The position numbers were made by a program, and so were the translations under genes. 64,000 nucleotides of DNA from positions 23,275,024 to 23,339,023 of the forward strand of contig JAYGXS010000005.1 of assembly GCA_036362985.1 (NCBI GenBank), given 5' to 3'. Positions 56,030 through 64,000 of the stretch are shown here, in pieces. The notes under the pieces are model-generated. The model was not told where the DNA came from and searched no databases. It saw only the letters and a program-made list of their open reading frames with translations. This DNA comes from Ligula intestinalis (Eukaryota; Platyhelminthes; Cestoda; Diphyllobothriidea; Diphyllobothriidae). The first letter of the stretch is position 1, and each line of letters opens with the position of its first letter.

Positions 56030-56470
56030 TAAGTTGTCCTTGGTACTATACAGGGCAAACTGAACGCATGCTCGGTTCGCGTATACAAAAAATAAGCTGG
56101 CTGTCAGACAGGGTGACGCATTATCGTATATGACGACCCACATCTACGAGACGGGTCACGAGTTTAACTTCGAAGCTGCGAAGATAATCGCCCCCGCCGG
56201 CAGCAAGACGGGCCGAGAACTGATTGAAGCCTGGGCGTCGGATGACAACTCAGTTAACTGATGCATCGAGGTGGCGCCGGCATACATCGTTCATCGCAGT
56301 AATATTCGCACGGCCGACACTGGTGATTAATGGGCTCGCCCCCTATTGATTGGTTCCTGCCCCTTATAACTGTTGATTGTTTTTCGTGGATGCTTTTATC
56401 TCTGACGATGGACTCCCGCAAGAGCATGAAAGCTCAGACCAATAAACAAATTGATCTGGTGCTCGAAAAC
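56030..56470 (+). pseudogene. PLE GIY-YIG endonuclease 3' fragment
   Basis: In two frames: YTGQTERMLGSRIQ (GIY-YIG core remnant at about 56040) and, after a shift, AVRQGDALSYMTTHIYETGH, EFNFEAAKIIAPAGSKTGRE, LIEAWASDDNSVN followed by a stop. The 3' end has CTGACGA at 56402-56408, a stem, GAAA at 56428-56431 and AGCTCAGA, and ends near 56470. The minus-strand frame over 55853-56143 is its shadow. Confidence 0.7.
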
Positions 56471-56739
56471 CCTTTTTTCTCATTTACCCGAGGATAAGGG
56501 TTGACTCCCAACACAAAGACCATGTTGCACATTCCAGAGTTTTCTAAAATTCGCCCATGGTGAGCATTGGTTACCGGGGATGAATTTAAAACAGGCGTAG
56601 ACAGTAGAACTTATTTGAGGCGGAAAACCTAGCGTTGCTGCATAAGATATATAGCCAATAAAAAACACATAATAGGCTGAATTTGCACATAAATTCAATC
56701 CACAGCAGCAAGGCTCACTGAAGGTAGTTGAACAGTCTG

Positions 56740-57310
56740 GCGCCGTTTATCAAGTGCCATGTCGCAACTGCTCTTGCCAGTATACAGGGCAGGCAGGCCG
56801 GCCGACGACTTAGCTCGCGACTAACACAGCACAAACGCGCAGTACGGAAAGGTGATCCACTGTCTCACATCGCTACCCACACTCCGGAAGAGGGCCACGA
56901 ATTCGACTTCACGGGTACGCGGATAATGGTACGAGCCGGTAATAAGACGGGGCGAGAACTACTGGAGGCCTGGGTGTCAGACTCCAACTCCATCAACAGA
57001 CATGTGGATATACCACCCTGTTATTTTGCCCTCCGTGCTCGTGAACAAGAAGCACGGCCCAGTTCCTGTCAAGGTACGCACGCCCCCACGCCAAGATCGC
57101 ATGCCATAAAACCAAGGACGCGCGCAGACGCGTGCGCATAGACCAAGCACAAATACCACCTCCTCCTGCAACCCCCTGTATGCGTAGCTAGACTACAAAA
57201 AACATGCCAAGGTTTTATGTTTGCCCAGTTTTTTTTTCTGACGATAACCTCTTGTGTGAGGCCGAAAGCTCAGAATAAGAGCAGTGCCGTTCCAGTGATT
57301 GCGTCTTTTT
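56740..57310 (+). pseudogene. PLE GIY-YIG endonuclease fragment, adjacent second copy
   Basis: The core CRNCSCQYTGQAGR (56765-56805) is one frame away from the rest; the main frame then reads RLSSRLTQHKRAVRKGDPLS, THTPEEGHEFDFTGTRIM and NKTGRELLEAWVSDSNSINR. It is followed by a 3' UTR with CTGACGA at 57238-57244, a CCTC/GAGG stem, GAAA at 57264-57267 and GCTCAGAATAAG, and the family end TTCCAGTGATTGCGTC near 57290. It lies 270 bp after a related fragment in the same orientation, so PLE ends are partly tandem here. Confidence 0.75.
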
Positions 57311-58084
57311 CTTCTTTACAGCAAGAAAATTGTTCATTGCACAGAGAATAAGCAATTAAAACGGAAATTTAAAACTGTAATATAGGAATGAAAAAAGGGA
57401 AAGTTAGCATACAACAGCAGTGAAGTAATTTGAAAGTCTAGGAATTATCAAGGTCAGGCCAGGGTTGAATAGGTGGCCTAGCTACCTGCATAGGTCGGAT
57501 TTCTCCCGCCGTATGTAGACTACTTTCAACTAGTGCACGGTCTGAATTTTTGGTGTCCGAAAAAGTATCCGAAAAGGCTGTTTTAGTATGAACAGAGTGA
57601 GCACCAGCTAGGAGACTTAACGTGATAAAAGAGCGAGGGAATTTGTTCATATTTTTTTGTTGTAAAAGCTATTTAGGCAATGCTTATGCGTCCTGGTTGC
57701 CAAGTGCCTTTGAATTCGCCTAATGTACATGGCTCCGCAAGTGCCTGCGAAGGTACATCTGCGATTGTTGATAACAACGAAGATTTATGTATTTACATGA
57801 ATAATCTGCACCCGAGGTAACAGCGTAACAAACACTCCTAGATGTCGTCATGTTTAGACATGAAAATGGTCTCATAAAGTGAGCGGTTTTCTAGAACCAT
57901 GTCATGAGCTTTATGTCAATACAATGAAATCGAGACCTCGTTCTTCAAAGGACGAGAATAAGTTTGCTCTATAAAGACATTAGGTATGGATGTCGTTCGT
58001 CTCAGAACAACCTTTCTTAAAGCCACGCTTCATTTAAGACTACAGTAACCCCGTTACGGCCAAGATTGACGGAACAGCCAGTTC

Positions 58085-58240
58085 TAAAAAAGCCTGTGAT
58101 GAAATCCTTATCCTTCAAGGGTGACAGAATTTAACGAATTTCCAATGTGTGCCAAAACTCAAATGGTGTCTATGAATTCACGTGCACTTGTGGATACAAG
58201 AAAATTGAGCGGTCAGGCCGGCTAGGCATTTACCTAGATC
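58085..58240 (+). pseudogene. Small PLE fragment (44-46 kb family)
   Basis: Translates to GVYEFTCTCGYKKIERSGR, matching YVYEFTCTCGCKFIGRTQR in the PLE at 44-46.5 kb, and is preceded by a shifted LSFKGDRI/FKNDNI match. Only about 150 bp remain. Confidence 0.55.
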
Positions 58241-58705
58241 CTGCATCTAAAAAGCAGAAATCCTTTAGCTTTGCATGTACGACACATCGCCTAATAGCAG
58301 TCACTCTGCTTACCTAAAACAGCCTTCTGGGTCTTTTTTCGGAGACACTAACAACTCATATTTAACGCCAGTTGGAAGCAACCTAGACACACACACACAC
58401 ATCTTATTTACCTTTCCTTTTTATGCGAATTGAAACAATCGCTTCCACTGAACCTTGTGGTCTTAGGCTACGCGGCCCTGCAAAGTTCTTCCTAATGACC
58501 ATTCATACCTGACTGCTGATGGGACCCCCTTTTTCGTCACCAGGGTGGCAGACTCGGTAACCAGCAACGACGTAAAGATGGGTGCATCTTCGACACTCGG
58601 TTATGCTCCCGTGACCTTTGAGATCATCTCTTCGTGTGACCCTTAAAATATTGATAAAAAACCGCGATGGACTCCTCTTGACATGCTCCAAACACTCAAC
58701 AGCAG

Positions 58706-59007
58706 TTTAGAAGAAGAAGCAATCACTGGAACAAGAGATTTATTGTCCTGACGTTTCGGATGCCCTCGAAAATCCTTAATCATAGGCAATAATAGAACAG
58801 TCTGAGACATTCGGAGATAAGGGTGATAAATGTACAGAGTACACAGTATCACCCTTATCTGCGCATGTCTCAGACTGTTCTATTATTACCTATGATTAAG
58901 GATTTTCGAGGGAATCCGAAACGTCAGGACAATAAACCTCTTGTTCTAGTGATTGCTTCTTTTTCTTCTGAACTGCTTTCTGGAACTCGCATATTCAATT
59001 CTAGTGG
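58706..59007. mobile_element. Palindromic PLE-end insertion, 302 bp
   Basis: Flanked by CACTCAACAGCAG at 58693-58705 and 59008-59020. The left arm (minus PLE end) and right arm (plus PLE end) are near-perfect reverse complements over about 130-150 bp, around a centre near 58825-58845. Each arm carries the stem, the GAAACGTCAGG block and the TTCTAGTGATTGC/AATCACTGGAAC tail; the right arm runs 35 bp further to the family end CTGGAACTCGCATATTC. The last five bases of the left flank also fit the element's own AGCAGTT sequence, so the true target duplication may be shorter. No coding capacity; the two overlapping frames encode the same palindrome twice. Confidence 0.75.
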
Positions 59008-59020
59008 CACTCAACAGCAG

Positions 59021-60255
59021 GCCATCCATTTTTCCATATACTCCTTCCTCCTCAAACATGTACTTACTCGGAATAGGTTAAACCAAGATTCATACTCCTT
59101 GTTGAAATCAAGGGGTATGAGCCCTAGCGCTACTACACTTCTTGTTGAGATTGAGGGGATATGAGCCCAGTGCTGACCTTAATCGGCGTCACTTTTGACT
59201 AACAATACAGCCATTAATATTACCAACAGTAGTGGTAGCCTAAGTACCAGTGATGGCTTCCCAGATTTTGCGTCGACACCTACTATCGGTGAATGAAGGC
59301 AGACAGTGCAGAGGTACCCGCGCAAAGTTTGCTGTCACTTAAGACTACGTTAGGTGGTGTTTCGGGCTGCATTGGAGAAAGCAGCTTCTGCCCGATTCCC
59401 GCTAGGTCATCTTCACTTTGGACTAGTCACCGGTTCAAGCAGAGGAGGGTTAGAGTGAGGTAGACACTTGCGCGTCTATTTCACTATAATCTCGTACTTC
59501 GTTCCTATCACCGTCTCTGCTCTTGAGCATACAGTGGACCTCATCGAAATCGATGGTCAAACAACACATACATACACACATGGCAGGAGAAAACCGACTT
59601 GTTGAAACAGGTGGATAACATGGTCAACCGCAAAGGTCCCTGGAAATTCGCAGGCCTTAGATTTACTTATCCCCTTCCGTGTGTGTGTGTGTGTCAACTC
59701 TCCTCTTTCCCTATTCAACTTGGTGTGTGCTTCTTATTTGCTCTCTATGTTATGCAACAACGGATTGCGGTTGATAGGTCGTCTCAATCCATTTTGCTGC
59801 GTTCATGTCTGTTTTAACTTAGCGCAGTTAGCATCGTACGGGATCGTGAACAGCTTCGCTCACGTGCTTAAACTGAGGACAAGCGACTTACCACTTTTAA
59901 CGCCACAATGACCTAGGGTTGGTTTCTGAAATACGCACAAAACTTGCAGTGTAGAAGTTTCGGCAAACGGAGCTATGATTTGAGGAGCGCCATAATGGCG
60001 AGCTCGTGTGAGAACTAAGCATCCCAACAACTCTACAGGGATCGCGGCGTAGCTGACAAGTGACTGCAAATTTGCAACCCTGGTCAACAAGGCACGCGAT
60101 TCCGTAGGTATTTTGCGGTTCGAAGTCTCAGAGAAAGCTTCTGTATCATAAGCCAAGCACGTTGCTAAGAGAATGCAGTCCATAACGACCCACAATTTGA
60201 GTCAGGTACCTTTGAGGCGTTTCCACCCATGCACAAAAATCTTCCCTGCTGCGTG
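59021..60255. other. No gene; a small family-Q-like segment
   Basis: 59430-59545 contains AGAGTGAGGTAGACACTTGC and ATTTCACTATAATC, and GAGCATACAGTGGAC, all reminiscent of the end of family Q. A (GT)n run lies at about 59681-59693. Nothing else is assignable. Confidence 0.4.
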
Positions 60256-60261
60256 GGATCA

Positions 60262-60350
60262 ACGCCCACAGAGGCCGCAAATTTTTTATAATTTGGTCAA
60301 TCCAATTATTGAAATCTGCCAACTTCTCCTAGTAATGTTGTTAACTAATC
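60262..60350 (+). repeat. Possible SINE family 1 tail fragment
   Basis: ATTTTTTATAATTTGGTCAA, then AAATCTGCCAACTTCTCCTAG resembles the family-1 tail (TTTTTTCACAATTGGGTCAACT, AAATCTGCCAAACCTCCTAA). The tRNA part is absent. Confidence 0.35.
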
Positions 60351-61955
60351 TGCTAAATGGAGAATGGTTCTAACACCAAGGAAGACGCTGAAGTTCTGTC
60401 GCGCAGGCTGGACAGAATGATTCCGAAAATGTGCAAAAAACGAACGCCTCTCAACTGGTGTACCTTGTTGTAAATGTGGCCAAGGCTACGATATCACCGT
60501 CTACGTTACGCCTTGTGTGAGCCCCCAAGGAAGAATACAACAGGAAGTGCACCAAAGTATAAGCCTTCGAGATAACGCGTATTTATAAGGTTGGACCAAT
60601 TAGATGGCGGTCACAAGGAAGACACGACTTCATTGGCTATGTGAGTCATGCAGTTGGCATGTTAGTAATGGAATGTTTTTGGTAGAGGGGAAAAACTCCA
60701 GGCAGGGCCTAACTCAAGCTATTACCTTGGCCTGAATAGTAACCAAGCTAAGCGACGTAGGTTTTAAAAGTACAGAGCGCTGCCGGTCTTGTTAAATGAG
60801 CGGCAGACGAATAAATTAAGTCACGCTAGATGCTTGGGCTTGAGATGACACAGCTTAACCACAGGTAGCAACTTGGGGGGGGGGGGAGCGAATACCTAAC
60901 GCGTTAGTATGCGGTTAAATTCATTTGTAAGTCAAGATGGAAGTTGCGGAGTTCCGAAAGGCCGGCAACATTGAGTGTAAGATTACGGCTAGAATGTGTG
61001 AGGTGAAGAATAGAAACATTCAACTAATCTAAATAACCTCAAACTTGCACACAGGCGAGGTGACCTTTGTACGATAGAAGCAGTGAAAGAGATGCTAGTG
61101 GTTGACACCGAATCAACCGCGGTCAACATCAGAAATTACCGGCTCTCGGAACAACCCAGTCGTGCAGGCATAACAGCGGATTTCCGTAGATAAATCAAAC
61201 TAAAAGTTCCAGGTGACGGATATAAATTGCATTCGAATCTTCCCAGACTAAGGGAATGTTAGGAGCAGCCTTAACGGACAGCCAGCAGGCAGGCAGCGAG
61301 CCGCGCTCACGGCTGGCTATTGATCCGCCTACACGCGGCGAACACAGTCAGGCAATCAACCAATCAATAATTTAAGATGTAAAACTACGGCAAGCCTAAG
61401 ACTTTGTCAGGCCAGCCGATGAGTCCCAAGGCAATCGTGTCGCTACCAACGCCAGGACAGTATCTTATTGGCCTGATGGACGTGGCTGTGCACGCGTTTG
61501 TTACCTTGAATATGTTGTATGGATTACGCTACAATACTTCTGGTTTTACACTCCTTTTGTAATGTTCTTCCTTGGGAACTCACATAAGGCGTAATTAGGT
61601 GGTGACATCTCGGCTTTGGCTATATTTACAATAGGTAACACTCTTTTGCCCCCAGGAAAAGCATTCTGGGGGCTTTCGAACAACATAAACAAAGCATGCC
61701 AATATTCTCATTTCTATCAGGGAGAACAAGGGCGGGGGGCGAGAGGGAGAGTAATGTGACCAGGATCCTAAAAAATTCCCATGAGTAGAGAATGCCACTT
61801 GTAGAGCATTTCAAGCGCTCTCGACAACTGGCTAGCAAAAGTCATTCGGACCAAGAAATATCTCTGTTAGCAGGAGGGATGCAGTCATGGAAGCGCTTGG
61901 TAGTTAAACGACTTCCTAGTCAAATAAAACTTCACCTTCTATACAAAGAGTGCAA
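60351..61955. other. No gene recognised
   Basis: Contains a homopolymeric G run of ten or more at about 60876-60888. Short open frames near 61600-61830 have no recognisable domain. Confidence 0.4.
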
Positions 61956-61957
61956 GT

Positions 61958-62895
61958 AATTTGTACTTGTGCTTGTTGCAGCTGCAATCACAACTGATCT
62001 AGCCGGCCTCAATTATGTCTCGTATGGTGCTTCTCCACGCGCGACGATCCGTGGCCGCAGACCCGGACAGTTTGAGCCACTCTCTTCGCCAGCGCCGGAG
62101 ACCGAAGCTGCAAGAACCACTTCCATGTCGTGACGGACTGAGTCGAGCCAGGTTTTGAGCTGACCCCAGCTTCGACGTTTCCAATTAGGTAACGGTTTGG
62201 GGTCGAGGGCAGTAACACTGAGCTCGTGAGGTTGACGGCGAAGAACGTGCCCGAAGCACCTCAGTCGTCTTTCTTGAAATGCCTGGGATATCCTTGCGAT
62301 GTTGTCGGAGCAAGTGCAGACTGCCTCAGTTGAGACTAAGTCGCTGTACTTCACTCGAAGGATGGTGCTCAAGCAGAAGTGGTTAAAGACTTCCAGTTTC
62401 CGTTCATCTTCCAAACACAAAGCCCATCATTCGCATCCGTAGAGATGCACGGAACACACAGAACTTACTCTGTCCATTGGGCAGCAACCTCGCTCTGAGG
62501 TATTTGTAGCTGTCTACTATTTCGAGGCGACAGCCGCAAATCTCGAGAGGTGCCTTCTCTTGGACAGGGATGCAGCATGAAAACACTTTGGTCTTCCCAG
62601 CATTTATGGACAAACCAACCGATTTCGGGATTTCATTTACCCGTGACACCATAGACTGTGGACCACCATAACTTGAAGCTAGTAGAGAGATATCATCGGC
62701 ACAGTTGAGATCAGTCAAACGGCGGCCCGGTGCAAGCTCAGTAGCGTCATTTTCCTGCAGGGCCTTCCCGAGAACCCAGCCAATGGCGCAGTTAAAGAGG
62801 ATTGGCGACAGGACACAACCTTGTCGAACGCCAGACCAAATAGCAAAGGGTTGTGAGACGCTGTTGTGGACCAGAACCCGCGCAGTGGTAGAGTT
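61958..62895 (-). pseudogene. 5'-truncated RTE LINE copy
   Basis: Second copy of the 10.1-13.6 kb LINE, beginning within the RT at STTARVLVHN (62890). It has GVRQGCVLSP, a mutated catalytic box (NCADDISLLA where the other copy has DYADDIALLA), a 40-residue deletion plus frameshift near 62440, and the C-terminal region (62420-61999) with LRCFGHVLRRQPHELSVTA. It ends with the same tail type, ACAAGCACAAGTACAA on the minus strand at about 61959-61975. Confidence 0.8.
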
Positions 62896-63615
62896 TAAAA
62901 AACCTGCTTTGTCAGTAAAATTGAAAGGCGATCTCAGTTGGCCGTCAGTTAAACCCAAGCATAATTGCACCCAGGGTCAAGAATAGCATGAGAAGTTGGA
63001 CGGAAAACACGTAATCCAGTTTCACGCCCACTCAACCTAAAAACTAGCATAGTTCTCGTCCTTTGACTAAGCCGGTGACGAATCTAACAGGTAATCTGTT
63101 ATTAAAGTGTGGGAGAGAACGATCGAATTGAGAGGAAAAACAACTGGAAAATTGAGGCAACAATGTAAAGTTAACTATGGCAATGTTTTCAATCGAGTTT
63201 TTAAAGGCAATGCCTATTACTCTCCGCATACACTGAACTATACGTAACTGAGAGTGTAAAATCGAGGTCAACTTACCATCCAGACGGCGAGTGAGAGCAT
63301 GCAGACCGAGAATACGAAGACGATGCTTTCCACAGTTTCTTCCATCAGGGTGAAACAACCCTAAGAAATCACAAGAATAAGACAAAAGCTTATTTAGCAA
63401 GAGTCCCATCGAGTAGGACAGTCAGAGAGGCACAGACAAAGGGAATCTGAACATCCGTAATGGAAATCGCTTGAACTCCCCATGCATTGGAAAATAACTA
63501 TAAATGCAAAAAAAACGGGATAAATGAGACGAAATAGAACAATCCCCGAGGTCCGCGGCAGCAAGTCTGGTAGGATTTGAAGTAGTCACAAGATCTGTTG
63601 ATTTGTCAACCGGAC
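62896..63615. other. No gene recognised
   Basis: A 121-codon minus-strand frame (63409-63044) has no domain I recognise. The region lies between the LINE truncation point and the palindromic insertion. Confidence 0.35.
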
Positions 63616-63629
63616 AGGTTTTAATTTTG

Positions 63630-63790
63630 CCAATAGTAGCGAATATTCGAGTCCCAGGAAGCAGTTCAAAAGACGAAGATGCGATCACTGGAACAAGAGT
63701 TTTATTTGCCTGACGTTTCGGATTCCGTCGGGAATCCGAAACGTCAGACAAATAAAACTCTTGTTCCAGTGATCGCATCTTCGTCTTCTG
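63630..63790. mobile_element. Palindromic PLE-end insertion, 161 bp
   Basis: Flanked by the exact 14-bp repeat AGGTTTTAATTTTG (63616-63629 and 63791-63804). Inside, 63671-63726 and 63731-63786 are 56-bp arms that are reverse complements apart from one base, with GTCG between. Each arm is a PLE 3' end: stem GGAATCC, GAAACGTCAG, AATAAAACTCTTG, CCAGTGATCGCATC. The left arm continues outward to the family terminus (CGAATATTC at 63640). No coding capacity. Confidence 0.85.
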
Positions 63791-63804
63791 AGGTTTTAAT
63801 TTTG

Positions 63805-64000
63805 TTGTGCAGCCACTTGGTCAGTTATCCGAGTACTCCCACCAGGTTCACCTTCGAAGGAACAGTAACTAACAGGCACAGACAGACAGCCAGGCACGCC
63901 CATTAGCACCGTTGGTATAATAAATCCTCTGGAGCATATTCTGTCTGTTTTAAGAGGGATGGAGTACGCAGGAATGCCACAAACTAGTGGCTGAAAGAGA
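63805..64000. other. Window end, no feature recognised
   Basis: Sequence beyond the palindromic insertion's right flank. The open frame running in from the palindrome (63679-63906) is not a gene. Confidence 0.4.

Noticed and set aside
58643..59164. Two conserved paralogous proteins on opposite strands
   Set aside because: The matching translations arise because the DNA is a palindrome; there is no coding conservation.
1..64000. CRISPR array, bacterial operon or integrated virus
   Set aside because: No regularly spaced short direct repeats, no ribosome-binding-site spacing of genes, and no capsid or integrase frames were seen.

Overview
Eukaryotic nuclear DNA, almost certainly from a flatworm and most likely a tapeworm of the diphyllobothriid kind. 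This is inference from the retroelement content: EEP/RT LINEs ending in C2H2 fingers and GIY-YIG Penelope-like elements (PLEs), set in AT-rich, intron-bearing DNA. No prokaryotic gene, operon or CRISPR array is present. Nearly every long reading frame belongs to a decayed retroelement; the one host gene I can support is a tetraspanin-like gene on the minus strand, split into small GT-AG exons between 38.8 and 41.2 kb.

Layout. 0-5.5 kb is AT-rich and carries two diverged direct copies of a 1.5-kb sequence around a fold-back repeat whose family reappears at 52.3-53.4 kb. 6.1-9.5 kb has a tRNA-derived SINE and GC-rich repeats. 9.5-15.1 kb is a nest: PLE remnants on the minus strand, one split by a nearly complete RTE-type LINE (10.09-13.62 kb), then a plus-strand PLE 3' end. 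16.55-29.45 kb is a tandem duplication of a unit of about 1.8 kb (R1, R2), each copy inflated by its own insertions: R1 by a 526-bp PLE end pair and a PLE with GIY-YIG and RT remnants, R2 by a 7.07-kb block that includes a LINE with endonuclease, RT and zinc fingers and is bounded by a 13-bp direct repeat. 29.8-37.4 kb has another PLE end, a large high-identity inverted repeat (family Q) and SINE copies. 43.2-51.9 kb is a LINE/PLE graveyard containing a PLE bounded by 122-bp direct terminal repeats, each with a hammerhead-ribozyme-like fold. 54.5-64 kb holds more SINE, PLE and LINE relics and two short palindromic insertions.

The most interesting thread is in the PLEs. Their 3' ends share a hammerhead-core-like motif (CTGAYGA, a stem, GAAA). 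At 58.7-59.0 kb and 63.63-63.79 kb two such ends are joined in opposite directions into short palindromic non-coding elements flanked by 13- and 14-bp direct repeats. A third, longer opposed pair sits inside R1. This looks like a family of tiny non-autonomous PLE derivatives with ribozyme-like ends.
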